NCBI GenBank assembly: GCA_946479515.1
Contig: CAMLGF010000003.1
Span: 1 to 64,000 of the forward strand
Source: an uncultured Pseudomonadota bacterium
GTDB lineage: Bacteria > Pseudomonadota > Gammaproteobacteria > Steroidobacterales > Steroidobacteraceae
Direction of reading: 5' to 3'
Length of the DNA stretch: 64,000 nt
Made by a program: the position numbers and the translations under genes. The first letter of the stretch is position 1; every line of letters begins with the position of its first letter. This document shows positions 33,584-42,522 of this stretch, in pieces. Under the pieces are notes generated by a model. It saw only the letters and a list, made by a program, of their open reading frames with translations, had not been told where the DNA came from and made no database searches.

Positions 33584-34566
33584 GCGGCGGCGCGGGGAAT
33601 GAAGCAGGCCCGATCACGGTCAAACTTCTGCGCTGGGAAACCCTGCTGGTCGCCGTCCTGGTCGGCGAGTTCGTTCTGTTCGCCTTCGTATCGCCGTACT
33701 TCCTGGACGTCAATACTCTTTCCGACGCCACGTTCAACTTCACTGAGCGCGCCATCGTAGCGTTGCCACTGGCGCTGCTCATCATCGCCGGGGAAATCGA
33801 CATTTCAGTGGCAGCCATCATCGCGCTGTCGTCGGTGTCCATGGGGCTCGCCGCCTCGACGGGTGTCGGAACGAGTACCGTGGTTTGTGCCGGACTGGGC
33901 ACGGGCCTCGCGGCCGGCATGATCAATGGCGCGCTGGTGACGCTGGGTCGGGTGCCATCCATCGTCGGCACGATCGGCACCATGACGCTGTTCCGCGGTG
34001 CTGCCTACGCTGTGCTCGGCGATCGGGTGCTCAAGGGCTATCCGCCCGCCTTCGAGGAGTTCGGCCAGGGCTATTTTCTGGGGCCGGTTTCCAACGAACT
34101 GGCATTGTTCGCGGTGTTCGCCCTATCTTTCGGCGTGTTCCTGCATTACACGCGTTGGGGACGGGTGATTTTCGCGGTGGGCGCGAACCCGGTGGCCAGC
34201 CGCTTCGCGGGAGTGCCGGTGAATCGCTACCGCTTCGCGCTGTTCGCGGTGACCGGCCTGTTCAGCGGTCTGGCCGCGGTGCTGCTCACGTCACGACTGG
34301 GGTCGACACGGCCTTCGATCGCCCAGGGCTGGGAGCTCGAGATCATCAGCATGGTCATACTCGGCGGAGTGTCGGTATGGGGCGGCAAGGGCAGCATCCT
34401 CGGCGTGGTGCTGGCGGCGCTGGTCTTCGGGCTCATCACCTTCGGACTCGGGCTCTTGAACATCCCCGGTATCGTCATGTCCATCTTCGTCGGCTCGCTG
34501 CTCATCGCGGTGGTGGCGGTGCCGGCACTGGTCGATCGCATCAGGGCGGCCGGTAAGCCCTCATGA
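33580..34566 (+). CDS. rhaQ: rhamnose ABC transporter permease RhaQ
   Basis: 328 residues. The second permease, RbsC-like, with AVGANPVASRFAGVPVNRYR as the coupling loop and ILGGVSVWGGKGSILGVVLA in the C-terminal helices. GEIDISVAAIIALSSVSMGL is the diagnostic inner motif. It forms the heterodimeric channel with RhaP. Starts and ends in 4-nt overlaps with rhaP and rhaK, so translation is coupled through the operon. Confidence 0.9.
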   Translation: MSGGAGNEAGPITVKLLRWETLLVAVLVGEFVLFAFVSPYFLDVNTLSDATFNFTERAIVALPLALLIIAGEIDISVAAIIALSSVSMGLAASTGVGTSTVVCAGLGTGLAAGMINGALVTLGRVPSIVGTIGTMTLFRGAAYAVLGDRVLKGYPPAFEEFGQGYFLGPVSNELALFAVFALSFGVFLHYTRWGRVIFAVGANPVASRFAGVPVNRYRFALFAVTGLFSGLAAVLLTSRLGSTRPSIAQGWELEIISMVILGGVSVWGGKGSILGVVLAALVFGLITFGLGLLNIPGIVMSIFVGSLLIAVVAVPALVDRIRAAGKPS

Positions 34567-35936
34567 ACGCCGGCGCGGCAACGCTCATCGCCGTTTTCGA
34601 TGTCGGCAAGACCAACGCGAAGATCTCGCTGGTCGACCCGGCGCTGGGCCGTGAAGTGTGGAGCGCGCGCCGTCCGAACGCCGTGATCGAGACACCGCAT
34701 GGCCGCCAGCTTGATGTACTGGCCATCGAGGCCTGGCTTCTGGAGTCGTTGCGGCAGGCGCCGCAACGCGAACGCGTCGGCGTCATCGTGCCCATCGCGC
34801 ATGGCGCGGCCGCGGTTCTCGTGGACCACGCAGGCGAGGTGCTTGCCGCCCCGGACTACGAAGAGCCGTGCTTTGACGAGGTGGCAGAGGAATATGCGCC
34901 GCTGCGCGATCCCTATTCGCTCACGTTCTCTCCCAATCTGCCCCAGGGACTGAACTTGGGGAGGCAGCTTTACTGGCTGCAGAGCCGGCGCGCCGATCTT
35001 TTCCAGCGCGCGGCGCACATCCTGCTCTATCCACAGTACTGGGCCTGGCGCCTGTGCGGAGTGCTGTCGGCCGAGGTCACCTCGCTGGGCACGCACACGG
35101 ATCTCTGGCGTCCGCACGAGCAGGCCTATTCGCAGCTGGCGCGCAAACAAGGTTGGGCGCGCATGATGCCGCCGCAGCGTTCGGCCAATGATCGTCTGGG
35201 CCGCATCAGGCCGGCGATAGCCGCCGCGACCGGCCTGGATACGGTTTGCGAGGTGGCCTGCGGCATCCACGACTCGAATGCGTCCTACCTGCGCTTCCTG
35301 ATGGATCGCGAGCGTGAAGCCTTCACGGTGGTATCCAGCGGCACGTGGACCATTGTCATGGCGAATCGCGGCGACCTGCGACGGTTGCGCGAAGAGCGCG
35401 ACATGCTTGCCAACGTCAACGCTTTCGGCGCCCCGGTGGCCACCGCGCGCTACATGGGCGGTCGTGAATACGAGGCCATCGCGCGCGGCGGCGATGAGCC
35501 CACTGTCGATGCGCTCACCCAGGTGCTCACGCTGGGTTCGATGGCATTGCCATCTTTCGCCAGCGCGGGGCCCTACTCGCAACGAAAAGGCCGGCTCGAC
35601 GACGCGAATGGCCTCGACGGCACGCAGCGCGCATCGCTCGCGACGCTGTATTCCGCCCTCATGACTTCACTGCTCATCGAATCGCTGGGTTCCGCCGGAG
35701 AGATCTTCGTCGATGGCCCGCTGGCGAAAAACCCCCTGTTCCCGCGACTGCTGGCGGCCTGCGTACCGGTGGGCACGGTGCGTGTGTACCCCGAGGGGGG
35801 TGGCACGCGCGTGGCCGCGCACCTGGCGCGCATGCGCGCGCCCGCCGCGGACGTGCCGCTCACCGTCATACCCCTGCGCGTCGACGGGCTGCTCGAGTAC
35901 CAGGCGAACTGGCGTCACCGACTCGAAGAGCCTTAG
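34563..35936 (+). CDS. rhaK: FGGY-family rhamnulokinase RhaK
   Basis: 457 residues. FGGY sugar kinase: the start VFDVGKTNAKISLVDPALGR has the phosphate-binding loop of the actin-like fold; HTDLWRPHEQAYSQLARKQG, CGIHDSNASYLRFL and SSGTWTIVMAN follow, and the C-terminal domain has EIFVDGPLAKNPLFPRLLAA. It phosphorylates L-rhamnulose for the RhaD/E aldolase. In rhizobia the analogous RhaK is also needed for transport, which agrees with its place at the end of the transporter operon (4-nt overlap with rhaQ). Confidence 0.88.
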   Translation: MNAGAATLIAVFDVGKTNAKISLVDPALGREVWSARRPNAVIETPHGRQLDVLAIEAWLLESLRQAPQRERVGVIVPIAHGAAAVLVDHAGEVLAAPDYEEPCFDEVAEEYAPLRDPYSLTFSPNLPQGLNLGRQLYWLQSRRADLFQRAAHILLYPQYWAWRLCGVLSAEVTSLGTHTDLWRPHEQAYSQLARKQGWARMMPPQRSANDRLGRIRPAIAAATGLDTVCEVACGIHDSNASYLRFLMDREREAFTVVSSGTWTIVMANRGDLRRLREERDMLANVNAFGAPVATARYMGGREYEAIARGGDEPTVDALTQVLTLGSMALPSFASAGPYSQRKGRLDDANGLDGTQRASLATLYSALMTSLLIESLGSAGEIFVDGPLAKNPLFPRLLAACVPVGTVRVYPEGGGTRVAAHLARMRAPAADVPLTVIPLRVDGLLEYQANWRHRLEEP

Positions 35937-35950
35937 CTCCTGACTATTGG

Positions 35951-37285
35951 CTAACGTCGCGCCTTTTCCAGGTCCACCATGTAGGTGTGCACCTCGCCAT
36001 GCATGTTGGACCGGAAGACGATGTGCTTCATGTCCGGCGTGAAATGCAGGTTGGGTTCCAGCCGGTAGTCGTGCTTGCGCATGTCGACCAGCTTCTCGGC
36101 GATGAGCGTGCCGGCATGCACCAGGTGCTCGGAGTTCGGCGCCGAAATCCCCGCGACGTCGGCAATGGCGCGCGGCGTGAAGTGGTACAACCATTTGCCA
36201 TCCCGGGCATGCGCCACCATCTCCTCGTCGCCGCCGTCACCAGCGAAGCCCCGGCCGTCGGGTGCGACCTGAAAGTGAACCGACCATTGGTCGCGCTCGA
36301 CCTTGTACCAGGTGCGATTGCCGTCCGCGGTCACGTTCGCCAGCCAGAACACCTCGCCGCGTGGCGTCTGCAGGTCGTACCAGACAGTTGCGCCGTCTGG
36401 GTCGAAGAATTCATGCCCCGCGATCTCCATGTTCATGAATCGCTGGTGCAGGAGCTTCGGCTCGCCGCCGAGGCGCAGTGACCAGATGCGGTCCACGCGA
36501 TGCCAGGGCCCTTCGTGACAGAACATGAGCAGCTTTGGGTCGGTGGGAGAGAACTGCAGGTGGCCGAGCCAGTCGGTGCTGCGGTGGATGATCTGCTGTT
36601 GGCCGGTCTTCGTGTCTACGGTGAACATGACCATGGGAATGCGTGCCTGTTCGCGCTCCAGTAGTCGCACTTCCTTGGATTCCGCGAAGCTGAGCGGCTT
36701 GCCGTTCTTGTCAGTGGCGGCGTAATTGGCCTCGAATCGCGGGTCTCGCGGACCTTGCTCGAGCTGCCATTCCCTCTCCGCGTACGAGCCCAACAACAGC
36801 GTCTCGTCGGCATTGATCGAGCCGATGTATCCCTGCGGGAGGGTGGCGATGAGTTTTGGCTTGCCGACCGTGGGCTTTGCACCCGAGACCTTGATCGAAT
36901 AGATGCCAACTTGCTTCTGCTGCTCCGGTCGCCCGGTGTTTTCGCCGCGCGAGAAATAGACCAGCCCGCTCTGGCGCCCGACGAATAGCGCGCGGGCGTT
37001 TCCCGCGGCGAGCCTGATGTTTCGGCGGGTGGCGATCTCGATGACGCCGATGCCGTCCTGCATCTCCACCAGCATGAAGCGGCCATCGGGCGTGAACGCG
37101 TTCTGGTGGAAATAGAGGGAACGCGTGTTCGCCTCGTTCGAAAGTCGAACGACGTGGTGACCGGTGGCCGCGTCAATCCAGTCGAGTGGCGGTGGCGCGG
37201 GCGTGGCGGTGCGGGCCGCGAACGGCAGAAACCCGATGGCCATGCCGGAAATCAGCCTCGCGACCCGGTTCGTCATCGATTTCAT
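35951..37285 (-). CDS. ogl: oligogalacturonate lyase (PL22), exported form
   Basis: 444 residues. PL22 beta-propeller lyase that splits unsaturated digalacturonate and short oligomers to 5-keto-4-deoxyuronate. Seen are VRLSNEANTRSLYFHQNAFT, FCHEGPWHRVDRIW, MNMEIAGHEFFDPDG and EPNLHFTPDMKHIVFRSNMH, which carry the family metal-binding and catalytic His/Arg set. It is longer than cytoplasmic Ogl (~388) because of an N-terminal signal (LISGMAIGFLPFAARTAT), so it is probably periplasmic. It is convergent with rhaK at 14 nt and divergent from a TonB receptor, and its product would feed KduI/KduD encoded further right. Confidence 0.87.
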   Translation of the reverse strand: MKSMTNRVARLISGMAIGFLPFAARTATPAPPPLDWIDAATGHHVVRLSNEANTRSLYFHQNAFTPDGRFMLVEMQDGIGVIEIATRRNIRLAAGNARALFVGRQSGLVYFSRGENTGRPEQQKQVGIYSIKVSGAKPTVGKPKLIATLPQGYIGSINADETLLLGSYAEREWQLEQGPRDPRFEANYAATDKNGKPLSFAESKEVRLLEREQARIPMVMFTVDTKTGQQQIIHRSTDWLGHLQFSPTDPKLLMFCHEGPWHRVDRIWSLRLGGEPKLLHQRFMNMEIAGHEFFDPDGATVWYDLQTPRGEVFWLANVTADGNRTWYKVERDQWSVHFQVAPDGRGFAGDGGDEEMVAHARDGKWLYHFTPRAIADVAGISAPNSEHLVHAGTLIAEKLVDMRKHDYRLEPNLHFTPDMKHIVFRSNMHGEVHTYMVDLEKARR

Positions 37286-37469
37286 GGCATGTCCTTTGAG
37301 CGATTATGATGTTTTGTGATCGCTAACATTCCAAATCCCTGCGTCTCATTGGCAATTCCTGTCTTTTGGCCGGCAGATATTTGCATTATCAATCATTAAA
37401 GAGCAAATTCACGTACGGCATCTATCAGGCCCGGCCGTAAGAGTCAGGTCAAAACAGTGGGGGATCACA

Positions 37470-40223
37470 GTGCAAGCGTTCAATCGTCGGATTTCCGTGG
37501 GTCTGGTTCGCCCGACCGTTCTGGCTGGGTTGGCAATAGCCGCCGTACCGGCCCTGTCTCAGGAAGCACAGCCGCAGGGCGAGGAGATAGAGACCGTCAT
37601 CGTCAGCGGCATTCGCAGCTCGCTGCGTGACTCGCTCTCGGTCAAGCGCGATTCGGTGCAGGCTCTGGACGCCATTTCGGCGGAGGACGTCGGCGACTTC
37701 CCCGACAAGAATGTGGGCGAGGCGCTGCAACGCGTGCCCGGCATCTCCATCAACCGGCAGGACGGTGAGGGCCGCGCCGTCAGCATCCGCGGTGCCGACC
37801 AATCGTTGATCCGCGTGGAAGTGAATGGCGTCTCGCAGCTGTCGCTCACGGTGGGTGGCGGCCGCGATGTCGACTTCCGCGATATTCCGGTGGAGTTCAT
37901 CTCGCGTGTGGAAGCCGTCAAAACGCCGACACCCGAAATGACCGAAGGCGGAATCGGCACGGTGCGTCTCTACACGCGCCGTCCCCTGGATTCACCTGAT
38001 GGATTCCTCGCCGGATCGGTGCAGGGCGTGTACAGCGACCTCGCAGATTCCACCGACCCGAAGATCGCGCTGATCGGCAGCCGCACGTTCCTGGATGGCA
38101 CATTTGGCGTGCAGCTTTCGGCGCAGTGGGAACAGAGGCATCTCGATAGCAACAACGCGCGCACCACGGGCTGGCTGCGGCGTCCGCATACGACCACCGG
38201 CGCAGGCTCGATCCCCGGCCGTTGGACCGACATCGATGATGACGGCACAGCCGAGTGGATCCCGGAAATCCCGCGCTACATCAACGACCGCCGTGAGACA
38301 ACCCGCACGGCCTTCAACGGCGTATTGCAGTGGAAACCCACCGACTCGCTGGAGCTGTATCTCGACAGTACCTATGCCAAGGGTCGCGAAGAAGTGAGCA
38401 GCATGCTCATGCAGCTCGGCGCAGCGGCGGGTGAAATCGACTACGCGAACACCACCATCGGACCCGACAACACGGTCGATCACATCGAGCTCACCAGCAG
38501 CACGCAGTTCCCGATCGACCTGGCCTACCGCAACATCAACGGACAGCTCGAGCGCGAGCAATACAACGTCATGCTGGGCGGCAAATGGACCTCGGGTCCC
38601 TGGACGCTGGATGCACGCTATGCCTACTCGCGTGGCGAAGTGCAGAACGACGAGAAGAACTCCACCGCCACGATCTTCGGCGTGCCGCGCGCCATCATCG
38701 ACTATACGGGCGGCGAGGGCGCTCCGAACTTCTCCTTCCCCGGCATCGATACCACCGATGGCGGGCTGGTCAACAATCTGGCGGCGGTCTTCAATCCACG
38801 CAACAACAACCAGGAAGAAAACGGCCTGCAGTTCAACGTCGAGTTCAAGCCCGAGATCGACTGGATCAAGTCGGTCAAGGCCGGCTACGAGCAGCGCGAC
38901 CTGACCATGGAAAGCCTGCTGTTCCAGCGCACCATCCAGATCTCGAGCCGCACGCCCACGCCCGGGAGTTCGGGCGCGACCACCACGGTGGCTGTACCGC
39001 AGGCCACCATCGCCAACATCATCGACACGAACTCGGGGGTGAACTCGGTGCGGTTCTTCGACACGGGCGACCTGGGCTTTCCGGGCGGCATCCGCTACTG
39101 GAACGACAACGGCGATGCCACGTTCGCGGCGACCGTCGCGGCCAGCGGCCTGACCATGGACCCGTACGGCACGAACGCCAATGCGAATACCAATGGCACA
39201 TTCCAGAACTATCTGGATACCTGGGCCGTGGAAGAAAAGACCCGGGCCGGCTATCTGCAAGCCACCTTCGGCTGGGATGAACTCCCGGTTCCGATCGTCG
39301 CCACGGTGGGCGCCCGTTACTTCGAGACCGACACGCACTCGTCGGGTTTCAACCGCGTGCAGCAGGGCGGCACGATCACCTTCCCGCAAGCCTCCCAGAC
39401 CGGCGGCTACAACGACTGGCTGCCGTCGATCAACGTGCGCTTCGATCTCACCGACAAACTGGTGGCGCGAGTCACGGCAGGGGACGTGATGGCACGTCCG
39501 AATCCGTCGCAGCTCGCCTTCCGGCGGTCGACCGATGTCGTCGGTCTCACCGGCTCGCGTGGCAATCCCGATCTGCAGCCCTTCGAGGCGCGCCAGTACG
39601 ACGCTGGCCTGGAGTACTACCTTTCGGACGTGAGCTACGTTTCCGCCGCCTATTTCCGCACGGAGATCGGCCGGTTCATCATCACCCAGGCCACGCCGGA
39701 GGTCATCGACGGCACGACGTACACCATTTCGCGGCCGATCAACGGCACGGATGCGGTCAAGATCGATGGCTTCGAGGTGGGCGGTCAGTACGCGTTCGAC
39801 TTCCTGCCGGCGCCGTGGAACGGCTTCGGCGTGGTGGCCAACGCAACGTTCGCGAATGACAAGGGCTTCAAGGGCACCAACCTGCTCACCGGCGAGTTGC
39901 TGCCCTTTCCGGGCCTGTCCGAGACCAGCTACAACGCGTCCATCTACTACGAGAACGAGAGGTTCAGCGTGCGCACCGCGTACAACTGGCGCGAGCAATG
40001 GCTGATCACCGCGACCGGCCGCGGCGGACTGCCGGAGTTCAACGAGGACTACGGTACCCTGGATGTGTCGGCGAGCTGGAATCTGAACAAGAACGTTTCG
40101 GTGTTCGCGGACATCGTGAACCTGCTGGACGAGCAGCGGATCGAGAACAACAACCCGTTCCGCCGCATCGGCAACGAGACCTTCGGCAAGCGCTATTTCC
40201 TTGGCGCGCGCGCGAAGTTCTGA
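37470..40223 (+). CDS. TonB-dependent receptor (TIGR01782-like, oligosaccharide type)
   Basis: 917 residues, GTG start after GGGGG. Signal peptide (AIAAVPALSQ), TonB box and plug entry ETVIVSGIRSSLRDSLSVKR then DAISAEDVGDFPDKNVGEAL, plug core GISINRQDGEGRAVSIRG, and the barrel ending RYFLGARAKF. The signature ...DFPDKNVGEALQRVPG marks the large Caulobacter/Xanthomonas carbohydrate receptor family. It faces the oligogalacturonate lyase gene across a 184-nt gap, so uptake of pectin or rhamnogalacturonan oligomers is the best guess. Confidence 0.92.
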   Translation: MQAFNRRISVGLVRPTVLAGLAIAAVPALSQEAQPQGEEIETVIVSGIRSSLRDSLSVKRDSVQALDAISAEDVGDFPDKNVGEALQRVPGISINRQDGEGRAVSIRGADQSLIRVEVNGVSQLSLTVGGGRDVDFRDIPVEFISRVEAVKTPTPEMTEGGIGTVRLYTRRPLDSPDGFLAGSVQGVYSDLADSTDPKIALIGSRTFLDGTFGVQLSAQWEQRHLDSNNARTTGWLRRPHTTTGAGSIPGRWTDIDDDGTAEWIPEIPRYINDRRETTRTAFNGVLQWKPTDSLELYLDSTYAKGREEVSSMLMQLGAAAGEIDYANTTIGPDNTVDHIELTSSTQFPIDLAYRNINGQLEREQYNVMLGGKWTSGPWTLDARYAYSRGEVQNDEKNSTATIFGVPRAIIDYTGGEGAPNFSFPGIDTTDGGLVNNLAAVFNPRNNNQEENGLQFNVEFKPEIDWIKSVKAGYEQRDLTMESLLFQRTIQISSRTPTPGSSGATTTVAVPQATIANIIDTNSGVNSVRFFDTGDLGFPGGIRYWNDNGDATFAATVAASGLTMDPYGTNANANTNGTFQNYLDTWAVEEKTRAGYLQATFGWDELPVPIVATVGARYFETDTHSSGFNRVQQGGTITFPQASQTGGYNDWLPSINVRFDLTDKLVARVTAGDVMARPNPSQLAFRRSTDVVGLTGSRGNPDLQPFEARQYDAGLEYYLSDVSYVSAAYFRTEIGRFIITQATPEVIDGTTYTISRPINGTDAVKIDGFEVGGQYAFDFLPAPWNGFGVVANATFANDKGFKGTNLLTGELLPFPGLSETSYNASIYYENERFSVRTAYNWREQWLITATGRGGLPEFNEDYGTLDVSASWNLNKNVSVFADIVNLLDEQRIENNNPFRRIGNETFGKRYFLGARAKF

Positions 40224-40234
40224 AACGTAGTGGC

Positions 40235-40263
40235 GCGGAGCGGGTGGGGCAAGCCCACCCGCT
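40235..40263. repeat. 12-bp perfect hairpin after TonB receptor
   Basis: GGAGCGGGTGGG (40235-40246) and CCCACCCGCTCC (40252-40263) form a perfect 12-bp stem with a 5-nt loop, 11 nt past the receptor stop. No T-run follows, so it would be a Rho-dependent or mRNA-stabilising 3' end at most. Confidence 0.65.
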
Positions 40264-40384
40264 CCAGACCGCCGCGGCATGCCGCGCCGCGTTACGAGGT
40301 ATTCGCATCGGCAATCGCATGGCTGAAATCCCCCCGCGAGTCCTCTAGCATCCCCGCATGTCAACAAAACCCCAGGGGACCGCC

Positions 40385-40843
40385 ATGACCGATTCCGAAC
40401 TCGACGGCAAGCTCGTCGAGAGGCTCATCGACAGCCTCAACCGCATTCTCGAACTCGAACTGGCCGGTGTCGTGCGGTACATGCACTACAGCTTCATGAT
40501 CTTCGGACACAACCGCATTCCCATCGTCGCCTGGCTGCGCGAACAGGGCACCGAGTCCAACGCGCACGCGGTGCTTGCCGGCGAGCACATCACCGCGCTC
40601 GGTGGTCATCCGTCACTGAAGATCGGTTCGCTGCTCGAAACGCACCAGCACGATGTCAACGAGATACTCAAGGAAGCGCACGAGCATGAGAAGGAAGGCC
40701 TGCATGCCTATTACGAACTGTTGAAGCTGGCCGAAGGCAACAGCCTCCTCCTCGAGGAATACGCGCGTGATCAGATTGCGGCCGAAGAGATGCACCTGGC
40801 GGATATCCGCAAGATGATGCGCAAGCCCGGCTCCATAAAGTAG
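40385..40843 (+). CDS. bacterioferritin-like protein
   Basis: 152 residues. ATG 40385 follows AGGGG; an upstream in-frame ATG (40358) is less likely. Four-helix ferritin-like bundle with di-iron ligands in LELELAGVVRYMHY (Glu), QGTESNAHAVLAGEH (Glu, His), HEKEGLHAYYE (Glu) and IAAEEMHLADI (Glu, His). The helix that holds the heme-ligand Met in classic bacterioferritin reads ESNAH, without Met, so heme may be absent. Members store iron or protect against oxidative stress. It lies alone downstream of a TonB receptor. Confidence 0.82.
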   Translation: MTDSELDGKLVERLIDSLNRILELELAGVVRYMHYSFMIFGHNRIPIVAWLREQGTESNAHAVLAGEHITALGGHPSLKIGSLLETHQHDVNEILKEAHEHEKEGLHAYYELLKLAEGNSLLLEEYARDQIAAEEMHLADIRKMMRKPGSIK

Positions 40844-40923
40844 GCGGGGGGCGCCTAACCACGCATCCCGCTGCTTCACAGGTATCCTGCGAGGCCTGGC
40901 ACTGTCGCCCGGAGAGTCACGCA

Positions 40924-42495
40924 ATGAACCGGTTTCGCCTGTTGTTTTGGTTGCCGTTGCTTTTCAGCCCGATGTCGCATGCGGCGGCGCCTCCGCGGGT
41001 GGCCCTGCCCGGCGGCGTTCTCGAGGGAGTGCACGAAGCCGGATTGCTCAAGTTCAAGGGGATTCCCTTCGCGGCCCCGCCGGTGGGGCAGTTGCGTTGG
41101 CGCGAGCCGCAACCGGTGAAGTCGTGGAAAGGCGTGCGCAAAGCCGACGCCTTCGCGGCACGCTGCATGCAGCGGCCGGTATTCAGCGACATGAAGTTCC
41201 GCTCGAACGGTGTCAGCGAAGACTGCCTGTATCTCAACGTGTGGACCGCCAGCACCGACTCCACCGCGCGTCAGCCCGTGCTGGTCTACTTCTATGGTGG
41301 CGGGTTCATCGCGGGCGACGGTTCGGAATATCGCTACGATGGCGCGAGCATGGCCCGGCGCGGTATCACGACGGTCACGGTGAATTACCGCCTGGATGTG
41401 TTCGGCATGCTGGCACATCCGGAGCTCACCAAGGAAAGTCCCCATGGCGCTTCGGGCAACTACACGCTGCTCGATCAGGCCGCCGCGCTGCGCTGGGTGC
41501 ATGCCAACATCGCGGCATTCGGTGGTGATCCCTCGCGAGTCACCATTGCCGGCGAATCGGCGGGCTCGATGTCGGTGTCGGGCCTGATGGCCTCGCCACT
41601 TTCGAAAGATCTCATCGCCGGCGCCATCGGCGAAAGCGGTTCGGCCCTGCTGATGTTCCGGCCCCTCGCCGACGCCGAAAAGACCGGGGCTGATTTCGCG
41701 GCAGCCGTCGGCGCGAAATCCATCGCAGACCTGCGCGCGATTCCCGCCGACAGATTGCTGGAGCTCGCAGGCAAGCCCGCGGCGCCACGCAACGGCATCA
41801 TCCAGGACGGATATTTTTTCCCGAAGGACGTCACGGCTGTCTATGTCGCGGGCGAGCAGGCGCGCGTGCCGCTGCTCGCCGGCACCAATTCACAGGAATC
41901 GTGGTGGGGCGCCATCCTCGGTGACAAGCCGCCGACGCGCGACAACTTCGCGAAGAGCGTGCAAGAAAAATTTCCCGAGCCCATCGCCTCGCGCCTGCTC
42001 GCGCTCTATCCGGCCGCCACCGATGCGGATGTGGAAAACGCCGCGGGCGAGCTCGCCAACGATCTTTTCCTCAGCTACGGCACCTGGCGGTGGGTGGACG
42101 TGCATGGGGCAAGCAGTGGCCAGCCCACGTTCTACTACTTCTATGCGCGGCCACGCCCGGCAACCGTGGCCGAGCCTTCCGCGCCGGCACCCAAGGGCGC
42201 GGTGCATTCGGCGGAGATCGAGTATGCGCTGGGAAACCTCGCCACCAACGAGGTGTATGCATGGACAACCGATGACCACCACGTCTCGGAAGTCATGCAG
42301 GGGTTTTTCGCCAACTTCATCAAGACCGGCGATCCCAATGGCAAGGGACTGCCGCGGTGGGACGCTTACAACCGCGGCGACGCTCATGCGCGCATGAGGA
42401 TCGACGCGACCCCGCGCGCCGAGCCTGATCCACGTCGTGCGCGCTACCTCCAGTTGCTGGAAATTCTGGAAGGGAAAAGCGCTCTGCGGAAATGA
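40924..42495 (+). CDS. type-B carboxylesterase, secreted
   Basis: 523 residues with signal peptide ending near SHA-AAP. The alpha/beta-hydrolase core has the oxyanion loop VLVYFYGGGFIAGD, the nucleophile elbow TIAGESAGSMSVSG (Ser212) and a downstream acid/His set. KGIPFAAPPVGQLRWREP near the start is the cholinesterase/para-nitrobenzyl esterase signature. It may deacylate plant polysaccharides or aromatic esters; substrate unknown. ATG 40924 follows GGAG. Confidence 0.9.
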   Translation: MNRFRLLFWLPLLFSPMSHAAAPPRVALPGGVLEGVHEAGLLKFKGIPFAAPPVGQLRWREPQPVKSWKGVRKADAFAARCMQRPVFSDMKFRSNGVSEDCLYLNVWTASTDSTARQPVLVYFYGGGFIAGDGSEYRYDGASMARRGITTVTVNYRLDVFGMLAHPELTKESPHGASGNYTLLDQAAALRWVHANIAAFGGDPSRVTIAGESAGSMSVSGLMASPLSKDLIAGAIGESGSALLMFRPLADAEKTGADFAAAVGAKSIADLRAIPADRLLELAGKPAAPRNGIIQDGYFFPKDVTAVYVAGEQARVPLLAGTNSQESWWGAILGDKPPTRDNFAKSVQEKFPEPIASRLLALYPAATDADVENAAGELANDLFLSYGTWRWVDVHGASSGQPTFYYFYARPRPATVAEPSAPAPKGAVHSAEIEYALGNLATNEVYAWTTDDHHVSEVMQGFFANFIKTGDPNGKGLPRWDAYNRGDAHARMRIDATPRAEPDPRRARYLQLLEILEGKSALRK

Positions 42496-42522
42496 CGAAT
42501 CGGCGCCATCCCGATTGCGATT

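Noticed and set aside
20890..37320. Shared 11-mer TGTTTTGTGAT at 20890 and 37310, both upstream of TonB receptors and each near TTTGAGC
   Set aside because: Hundreds of chance 11-mer pairs are expected in 64 kb, and neither forms a palindrome or a CRP site, so it is not claimed as an operator.
37992..40367. 791-residue minus-strand frame opposite the TonB receptor
   Set aside because: Antisense shadow without motifs or a plausible start.
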